Assembly: GCF_014898055.3 (NCBI RefSeq)
Contig: NW_023603184.1
Span: 109,110,615-109,174,614 of the forward strand
Length of the DNA: 64,000 bases
DNA from: Talpa occidentalis
Taxonomy: Eukaryota; Chordata; Mammalia; Eulipotyphla; Talpidae
Direction of reading: 5' to 3'
Positions within the stretch are counted from its first letter, which is position 1. Every line of letters begins with the position of its first letter. The translations under genes were made by a program, and so were the position numbers. A model generated the notes under the pieces. That model did not search any database and was not told the DNA's origin. It saw only the letters and a list, made by a program, of their open reading frames with translations. Below are positions 56,067 to 64,000 of this stretch, piece by piece.

Positions 56067-59000
56067 AACGAATATGAAGACCTAGATATTTTCACTTGAG
56101 ACACTTTTAAAATTTAACAATTTTGAAGTCAGTGTGATCTGGCTGGGTAGACTTATATATCTGTGTTTTAGAATATGCAGACCAAAAATGAAAGATGATC
56201 CTGTCCCAGAGTCACTTCACCTCTGAGGTTTGTTTGACTAGAGCACTTCAAAAAACTGAAATACATGCTGACATTCAGGAATACAAAGGCTTTCAAAATT
56301 GTCAATTCTGATAGAATGTATCTGTGTGGTGGAAATATTCTGACTTTTCAATGCAGTTTCAGTAGAAATAAAAAAGCCTAGGATATTTCTTTAAGGAGTA
56401 TTCAGCTTCTTTCCTTTGACTCTCAACTGTCATACAAAATGTGTTCTTCCCTTTGTTAATGTGTGCTTTTCCTGAAAGCTAATTCTGTGTAAAGCATATC
56501 CTGAAAAGCACAATCTCTAGTTTGTTACTGACTCAGAATGGAATGGACATGATTCCAACAGGGACTCCAAGTCTCCACACTCATAATTGAAGTATATACT
56601 GTACATGGTTCCTTTGCCTTCAACATTAATACCCATCTGCTGAAATGGCAAGGTGCCTGCTCTCTGGTTGATTGGATGGATGCCCTGGAGCACAGGTGGC
56701 TGGCAATGATGGGTTTAGAGAAATCCCTGACATAACATTGTTCATGACATTTCCTCTGCAGGATATCTCTCCTGGGCGTGTGTTATACAGAGGACTTTCT
56801 CTTCCTTTCTGATGTCATGACTACTGCTCGAGGTCTTCAGAAATTTCTGTTCATTATTAAAAGCAAAACACTTAGAATAAGATGACATTTTAAAGGTGGA
56901 AATCATAATATTTTGCTTCTTGAGGTCTAGCTCAGAAGTTTTTATTTCAAATGTTCTTTCTTGGAAGATTTTGAATACCAAATTTTTTAACCCAGAGTAT
57001 TCTTCCAGGTACCATTTATTCATTACTTGTATTTTATGACCCATGAAAATTGGTAATATGAAGTCAAAAGCCATGTGGTAATAATATATATATATACATA
57101 TGGCAGTATTTTATGAGATGTGTGTGTTAATATTTCAACAAAAAATGATCATCTTTTGGTTATTTCATTACAAAAGCTATTGTAAGGGGAAATCTTTTTT
57201 TAGTTACTAGCCGATATTATTTTTGTTCCCTCTGGTTATTTCTCTGGCAGGGAAATATGCCATTAGAGCAGCTACTGGTTTCTACATTTAATCCCTCTGG
57301 GGCAGGTATAACAGTGTAGAGAGAGAGAAACCTCATGCATTAACTTATCTTTGGTTTCTAAAATGCTAAACCTTTAAGAGAAGGAAGAGTGTTCAAAGAG
57401 TAGACTAAATATTTGGGAAAAATAAGAAGCTTATAGGGTCTCCTAAACCCAATTTTCAGTTGCAAAAGCAATTCCCTTAAGCTGAGGAAGGGGAGAGAGA
57501 GCTAAGAGATGAGATATTAAGTGTTAATTGACCTTAGAAGGAGCATCATTTAGGGCAGCTCTTAGATAGAGCCCAGTTACAGTATAAGACCTCAAAGAAG
57601 AAAGACTGTGATTTGCCTATAGGTGACCATGAGCTATAGAAAGCTTTCAGAGTTATCTACACCTCAGGTTTACTGAAGATTATTTCAAGGTTAGCTCTGA
57701 CTTTGTGCCCATGTTTATTCAAGATCCAGGAATCCATGCCCTTCTCTTCTGCCCCTACAACCTGTTAAGAGATGGCCATGTGAAAACCCTCCAACATTTT
57801 GATACGATCTTAAGGAAGAATAGAAAACATAATTTCACTGAGTAGATTTCTTTTCTCTTGGGTCGCTTGCACTTGATTTAAGTGTTATAGCATATAAAGT
57901 TGTATTTGTAGTTCATCCAATGTTGTGTACTGAGTAATATTGACTACATTATTTATATTTTGTGAATTATTCTAGAAAAGATTTAAAAGACTAGCAAAGT
58001 TTTATAGTTTCCTGTTCTACTTTTACTCCATTTTGTTCAAGGCAGCATTTATGCAATGTGTTCCATTCAGATGGGTTACAGATTACCAGATTGCTTACTC
58101 TGTTCACTGAAAGTCTAACTCAGAAGCCTTGTGTATTCCAGTTCAGTTGTCTAACTATAATAGCACCTAGATGAGAGTTAAGGTCAGTATTTTATAAAAT
58201 AAATAATATTTTTAAGTGATCAGATCATGTACTATAATAAGAACTCTTTGGTTATTCATATTTCTATATTATGTATGTGTTAGGTTAGCTGTCAGCATCT
58301 ACCTTCTACTTTTTTGCTCAAGAATAGATAATAGCCACACCTCTGTTCACAACAGTTCTGGTGAAGAGGGAATATCCTTTTGTGAGTACCATGTTTCTCA
58401 TTTCACACAGTTCTTATGACTATCCCCTTTTATTTTTTTTCACTCATTGCTTACAAAATCACACAAATGACAATTTTAAACACTGAATTACTCCTGTTAG
58501 ATTTCCATGGAAGGACTGTGCTTGTCCCCAAAATGCTTTGTGTACACTTTCAGTGTGACTGGCTCTCTGGTGTTGCCACTAACCCTTTTAGCTGGAGAGT
58601 CTTGTTCTCATTGACCAGTGTTACAACTATCTGATCAGCAATCTGAACACACCATTGGTGCTCTGTCTGAGGAGAGAGGCAAGGGCATTTTAAACATCTT
58701 CTGTGGACAGGAGTCACTTTATGTGTATTGGCCCAAAATAAAAATAGATTTTTCCCATTACTCAGCATCAAGACAGTGAATTTACCTAACAGCATTCTTC
58801 TCCTGCCATCATTCTGTTTATTTCCTCTCTGGGATTGTTTTTTATTATTATTTCATGACCCCCCAAAACCCAAAATTACAAAAAACGAAACAGGTCAAAT
58901 AAATCTGTACTCATGAAACTGGAGAAAACATCAGTAAAACCTGACTATTGGCTATGGATCTCTGCTCCCTCTGCTTATAATTGTGTTTTATAAAAATCAG

Positions 59001-60165
59001 CCTTTGCCTACTGCTATAGTATCAATATTTTTCAAAAGTTGGGTTTATCTCAGCAAAGAAAAGAAATTACTAATGTGATCAAAATTGTTGAAATCTTTCA
59101 GATTTTCGATTAACTCATGAGAATTCTAAATGGTACTTTGGAGTCTCTTATTAAACTCCACATCAAACATGGGAAAAAATGGTAAGAAATGTGGAAATAC
59201 TTCATAAAGCGTTTATATACCACATGCTCAAGTTGTATAATTCATTGAACAGGAGACTTTCTGGGAGCAATTTTCACTGATTAAACTTTATGTGTTATTT
59301 TAAAATAATCAACCATGACCTTGTTTTATATCTTTAACCTCTGATTCTTCCAGTTATTTAACTATCAAAATAGTTAATTATTTGATAAGTGCCTAATAAT
59401 TTCTCTAGTTACCTTGTTCTGTAATGAATTTTTAAACTATAAAACAGCACTGCAGTGCATAGTTTCTCTAGAAGATTTATCTCCTTTGGCTATTTAAGTA
59501 GAGGAAGGAAACAGGGTGATAGAGGATCAATATTGTCTTTTTTTAATATAATAGATGAGATATTTCCAAATCTGTAGTTTATAACAGTACATTCACTATT
59601 ACATGAACAAAATTATATTAAGATATGAAATATAAATGATGGGATTTTTGTGTGCAAGTATGCCAATTTCAACTTTAGGGGCACAATATAAGAGGTAGTG
59701 GTGGTTTTTTTATAGTATTGTCAAGTTTTAAAGGGAGCAAGACTAGGAAAAATCAGTTTGGACAGTTTTACTCAATTAAAATTGAGAAGACTATTAAGCT
59801 GGTTATGTGGATAATCAAAGCCAAATCTTATTTGAAATATATTGGCAAATAATGTTACAGGGTTTTTTCCTACTTTTTTTTAAATTCATTCTGCTAATAT
59901 TGGTCTAGTCTTTATGTGAATCATAGGAGTGAAAAAACAAAGTAGAATCAAAACACAGCAAAATAGAGTTAGATTTATAACAAATTCAGCATCTTCTACT
60001 TAGGCAAAACATACATTGCACAAAAAGCCTGATAGAGATTCCATATTTATTTACTTCAGAGTGCTGAATCAAGCTTAATGAAAAGTGATTTGTAAATAGT
60101 TTATTCAGTGAGCTTGAATAAATAACTCACAAATCAATGTCTTACAAGAATTCAGCAACCAGCCT
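56067..60165. other. About 4 kb with no gene that I can support
   Basis: Frames of 110 codons (56742-57074, minus) and 81 codons (58550-58795, minus) have no family resemblance or exon context. 58480-58760 is repeat-free and less AT-rich, with paired CATTGACC/CATTGGTG-type strings, and could be constrained. A short TA run lies at 57085-57098. The rest is ordinary. Confidence 0.4.
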
Positions 60166-60905
60166 ATTTCCTTGGAAGCCAAACTACAGCCGATCGATTT
60201 CTTCCTCCAGATAATGTTGAAAGAAAAACTGAAGGAGAAGCAGGCCATTCTACTTATCTGCCAAGAAGGACAGTTCAATTCCAAAAGAGGGAAAAATGTG
60301 ACTAGTTTTAAAACTACCCATCTTTCCAGTTACCACTACTACCTGTGGCTCTAAGGAAGAGGGACCTTGGCATTGACTCTGTTTTAAGGACCCATATCTT
60401 AGTTGGCCACATTGCTCTTCATAGAGCCAGAACCAGGCAGATGTACACACCCAGATTTCCTGTTCCCTCTTTCCAGAGTACCTTTAAATACCTGGGACAC
60501 CAAGCCCACTTCCAGGACCTGTATAGGCTTCTTTTAAGTCCCTCCTCTCAAATGTCCTTAGTTCAGAGATGCAATAAAATAGGGGGAATTTACAAGGGGT
60601 GTGGATAAAATTTGGACATCAGGTGTGGTGTCCCCACACATGAATGGGGCCAAAAGAGAAGGAGGAACGAATTCCTCGCAAGGACAGCAACCTGAAATAC
60701 TCCACATGCACATGCTGTCAAATTCTACTGTACAATTCTGAGAATTCCAAAAATTTCAAATTTCAACCTGGTCTTCCTCATTGTTATAAATATACATTTT
60801 TAAGGGAGGAATTTGTTGTATATGTTTATGCAACATTGTGTCAGTTTGATTAGTAATTTTTAAATATTTAGACACATGCCTTAGAGATCACATTTTGTAT
60901 ACATA
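60166..60905. other. Unassigned, less AT-rich block with short open frames
   Basis: Plus-strand frames at 60172-60354, 60345-60608 and 60644-60853 lie in series, with a minus-strand frame at 60250-60450. The products (for example VLRTHILVGHIALHRARTRQ) match no family that I know, and the frames do not join. A decayed retrovirus-like interior, an old processed copy or chance are all possible. Confidence 0.3.
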
Positions 60906-60917
60906 CCCTGGGCCATT

Positions 60918-60989
60918 CAATGTTAAGGATAGGCTTACCAGCTACCAGTTAAGGATACCAGCTACCAATGTTAAGGATAGGCTTACCAG
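60918..60989. repeat. Local 48-bp-spaced direct repeat
   Basis: The 24-base string beginning CAATGTTAAGGATAGGCTTA is present without change at 60918-60941 and 60966-60989. The spacer contains a partial third copy (AGTTAAGGATACCAGCTACC), so the block probably grew by slippage or repeated duplication. Confidence 0.93.
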
Positions 60990-61189
60990 TCTCTCCACTC
61001 AAGGTTTTCTTAACTTGCACATCCATTTGCTCATCCTGTAATTACTTTTCTTAACTGATTTGGTTTTGGCACTACAACTTCAACAAATTTACTCTTTCTT
61101 ACGTCATACTCTACTCCATACTTAAAAAAAAGAGTCCAGTGGGCGTGATGTCTAGGCCTAATCTTCCTTTCTCAAATGTATCAAACATT

Positions 61190-61460
61190 AGTAAAGGCTG
61201 GGATGTCCAAGACTGAGGTAAGTACAGATTTGTTGTCTGGTGAGGACCCACTTCTTGATTCCTAGTTGGCTGTCTTTTTGCTGTGTTTTACTTGGTGGAG
61301 TGGGCAAGGGAGCACTGTAGGATCTCTTTCTTAAGGGCATTAAGTTCACACAAGAGGACTCTTACTACCTCCAAATACCATCACATTGGGGATTAGGTTA
61401 CAACTCTGAATTTTGAGGGACCTAAAAATTCAGTATATGGCTGTTCCACTCCACATCAGG
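61190..61460 (-). mobile_element. MaLR-type LTR fragment, minus strand
   Basis: 'ttgtctggtgaggacccact', 'cttcttgattcctagttgg', 'tttttgctgtgttttac', 'aaataccatcacattgggga', 'ttaggttacaactctgaatt' and 'ttgagggacc' are the reverse of an MST/MLT1-like LTR (the 'ccaatgtgactgtatttgg' end). Solo, partial and diverged. Confidence 0.75.
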
Positions 61461-61684
61461 TACTAGCTCACATCCTGAGCTTTATATGATTTATGTCAAT
61501 TTTTTGTCTCTTCTCTAAACTAGCCTTTATCTCTTTTTTTTTTTCCCAATCCTGGGTGAGTGCTTGAAATATTTTTTAGAGTTAATAGGACCCTGTATAA
61601 ACATTTTATATTAACAATTCTCAGTATGTTAATGTGAAGTCAGTTGTAGATAAAATCTAGTAACAATTATCAATGCTTTGTTTT

Positions 61685-61935
61685 TAAATTAACTTTTAAT
61701 TGACCATAATTGGTAAAGGAAATGGTAAGATGTAAAATTATGCACCATGGTGACTTGATATCTATATATATTGTGAAGAAATTCTTCTTTATCCCTTTAA
61801 TTAACACATCCAATACTGCACATATTTATTTTTTTTCTTTTTTGTCAAAATGTTTACTTTTTACTCTCTTGACAAATTTCAAATATACAATACAGTATTA
61901 TCAACTGTACTCACCATGGCCTTACTCTAAAGAGA
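61685..61935 (-). repeat. Old L1 3' UTR fragment (L1MA-like), minus strand
   Basis: 'ttaattgaccataattggta', 'gtaaaattatgcaccatgg', 'tttcaaatatacaatacag', 'tattatcaactgtactcacc' match the reverse complement of older L1 3' UTRs in order. The 78-codon frame at 61710-61946 is chance. Confidence 0.65.
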
Positions 61936-61939
61936 CCCT

Positions 61940-62411
61940 CACTTAGATTCGTAATTAAATTGTCAAGAGTTAAAGACAAGGAGAGGATCTGATATGGTAT
62001 TTATAAAAATAACTTTATTTTTCCTTATTTAAAGCTAGAAGTGACTTTTTATCCTTTTATAAAATCAAAAAATATATGAGCTATCCAAAATAAATTTCTT
62101 TTAAAGAACCCCCTTGAGTCGAGATAAAATTTTTCTAATGATAGATTCTATATTTCATTAAATAAAGATTATAAATTGATTTTAATGAATTTTATTCCAA
62201 CATAAAAATTTATTAACAATGTTGAATGCTAAAGCTACCAAAAACAATTAGCCAAAGCAATATAAATAAAAAAATATAGCTTAAGTTCAAATGTATCTTG
62301 CTGAATCTCATACCAGATGTAAATATGGGCCTACACAGTTATAAAATTCTTATACACATATATTGTTTTTTTGATCTGTTTTATAAGATTATGCATGCAT
62401 AAACTAAACAC
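61940..62411. other. No recognisable feature
   Basis: AT-rich plain sequence. Confidence 0.4.
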
Positions 62412-62419
62412 AAATAACA

Positions 62420-62671
62420 GGGCCTCCCTGATGGTGCAAGGGGTAAAGACTCAACCTATGAAACTATCTGTAGCCATGAGTTTGATCCCAGGTCAGGGAG
62501 CTACCCACATGGTGCAGCAGACCTCTCCTGACTCGCCCTCTGCTCCCCTCAGCAGTGTATTTCAGTAGATACACCTGTTCCCCACTCTGTCTCCAGTGAA
62601 TCTTCTCACCCCCTACACCTCTGGCCTGTACCCCAGTTCTTGTATGCATAAATAAATAAATCTTTAAAAAT
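62420..62671 (+). mobile_element. tRNA-derived SINE, subfamily B
   Basis: Head 'GGGCCTCCCTGATGGTGCAA', 'GGGGTAAAGACTCAACCTAT', B-box-like GTTTGATCCCAGG, body 'CTCAGCAGTGTATTTCAGTA', tail 'TATGCATAAATAAATAAATC'. The duplication is short (AAATAAC at 62412-62418 and 62672-62678), perhaps worn at its edges. Confidence 0.92.
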
Positions 62672-62679
62672 AAATAACT

Positions 62680-62949
62680 AAATAAAAACAAAGAACAAAA
62701 TTCACCTCTGTAGTGTAAAGCACCTACCTATTTTTTTGTTTGACAAATACAAAAAGTGAATTTCTTAGACTGAACTGAAGAGAGAGAAAGGGCCCCTCAG
62801 CTGGCCAGATACTTGTGTTGAATAGCAGGAAAAAATCTGCAGTTTTGTGCTGCAGTTCTTCCAAGTGAATTTCAGTAAGACTAGAGACCTGCCGATAGTC
62901 TTTCTCACTCTCAAGTCCTAGCAGCTTGGGGAATGTTTCAAGGTTTCCT
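62680..62949. other. No recognisable feature
   Basis: Plain sequence between the SINE and the transposase remnant. Confidence 0.35.
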
Positions 62950-64000
62950 GTTGCAACATGATTTTTTCCAATGATCTATTTCTTTTAAAGCCAAACATCT
63001 TGTCACCTGAAGTCAAGCATTTTCTTCAGGGCCTTGCCGAGACTTGTCCAACTGGTTCATGTAATGAAAAATATTTGCGAAACAGGTTAGTCTGCAGCTC
63101 TTCTTTATTATCCAAGCACTTAGTAAAATCTGGCTTTTTGTGTCCTTTTAAGTATTTGTATATTTACCTTTCAGCTCACATATCTGTAGACATCTCCAGT
63201 GCAAAATAATGTGGATTTCAATAGTGTGTTTATGCCATCCAGGTTTGTCAAAATCCTGAGTGATATGGTATTTGTTTAATAATAAAGTTAACCATCACCT
63301 GCAAACTTTTTATTTTATGTCAGAGTTTTTGACATTAATATCCCTCAGCAAAGAGGATAATGTATATGGCAACATTGGAATTTTCTTTTTTAATAATTTA
63401 CAAATAACTTTTCATGTAGCTAATCACTGATGAGACCATCAGTAGATGTCACAGCCCCCCATGACAAACATGTCTTTTGCTTCCAGTTTTAATAGTGTGT
63501 TCAATATCTAGATCTTGGTCTTTGCTAAATGCAACAGGAAAAGTTTTCTCAGTTTCACCATTTAGAAGTTATATAAATGTGACAAGAAATTTAAAGATGA
63601 AATTTGTTGACTCATCAACCTGCAATAGAAAATTTGTTCTTTATTACTTCAGAGCTCCTTAACATCATGAGATGGGTCATCAATATGACAACCTATGTCT
63701 TGTAATATGGAACCTTTCAATTTCTCATATTATAATACTTCAAGATTTTCCTCAATATGTGTTTATATGCTATAATTGTTAGATTCTTGTCAAGTGTATG
63801 AATTTTTTTTTCTTCATTGTTCTGGGCAATGAGTTCTATTACTAAATTTTTTGCTTCCTGGGTATTTTCACTAAATGAGATTTTTGAAAACAAATTTTTT
63901 CCTCTAAAATATTTTGATTTCATCTAAATTATCATCTACACTTGTGAAATGGCTGTGATTGGTACTCAAGTATCTTTAATTTTTCAAAAGTCATTGTATA
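62950..64000 (-). pseudogene. Decayed hAT-Charlie transposase, runs off the right edge
   Basis: Read on the minus strand, fragments appear in hAT-Charlie order but in shifting frames. 63717-63923 gives an open stretch with EAKNLVIELIAQNNEEKKIH and AYKHILRKIL. 63656-63685 gives IDDPSHDVKE. 63599-63619 gives VDESTNF, where the family has a DEST-type catalytic Asp, followed by a TDG-like string near 63,445. Less clear blocks continue to about 62,950. These correspond to the catalytic (RNase H-like) region of Charlie-type 'cut-and-paste' transposases, also the source of domesticated ZBED/SCAND3-type genes. Stops and frame breaks make a domesticated gene unlikely. The BED zinc finger would lie beyond 64,000. 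Confidence 0.8.

Noticed and set aside
56742..57074. 110-codon minus-strand frame with 'FDFILPIFMGHKIQVMNKWY'
   Set aside because: No family match in what I can recall, AT-rich composition, no splice context.

Overview
This is a stretch of nuclear DNA from a placental mammal: AT-rich, dense in interspersed repeats, with no gene that I can support. I see no exon-like reading frame, rRNA, functional tRNA, CpG island, bacterial-type operon or CRISPR array. Every long open frame belongs to an L1 retrotransposon, a SINE, or chance. The shared ancient repeats (MIR, L2, MER5, MaLR LTRs, hAT-Charlie, Tigger-like DNA elements, old L1) place it in Eutheria. The young repeats are one L1 lineage and one tRNA-headed SINE family. 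I see no Alu, B1/B2, CanSINE, cetartiodactyl CHR or vesper-bat VES elements. The SINE head resembles what I remember of the Rhin-1 type of horseshoe and leaf-nosed bats, so a rhinolophoid bat is my best but tentative guess; a library search would settle it.

Layout. 1-9,100: old repeats cut by young L1 tails (115, 3028, 5214) and SINEs (1806, 7040, 8837), a MaLR LTR (4580) and a 68-bp tandem repeat (3611). 9,405-14,780: one ancient, nearly full-length L1 on the minus strand, broken by a young internally deleted L1, a SINE and two stretches I cannot identify. 15,940-18,060: an ancient ~2-kb mammalian repeat split by an older L1. 18-25 kb: L2, MER5 and SINE copies in otherwise plain sequence. 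26-31 kb: MIR fragments and two repeat-free blocks that may be conserved noncoding elements (26,990-27,600 and 30,540-31,080). 33-42 kb: old L1 with an inserted MLT1 LTR, L2, and SINEs. 44-56 kb: three closely similar young minus-strand L1s (44,610-48,287; 51,918-53,525; 54,876-56,058). The first keeps both L1 termini but lacks its middle; the second keeps a 461-codon open ORF2 tail. 56-64 kb: mostly plain sequence, then a MaLR LTR, an L1 3' UTR, a SINE, and a decayed hAT-Charlie transposase running into the right edge.

No genes act together here. The useful content is the insertion history (target-site duplications show the nesting order), the structure of the young L1 and SINE families, a few local duplications, and candidate regulatory blocks in what looks like a gene-poor interval. 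I did not find a convincing undescribed biological system. The best leads are the two L1s that kept their 5' ends after large internal deletions, a 1.3-kb insert of unknown origin inside the ancient L1, and the repeat-free block with a T-box/E-box-like inverted repeat near 30,668. Repeat family names rest on remembered consensus sequences, not a database search.
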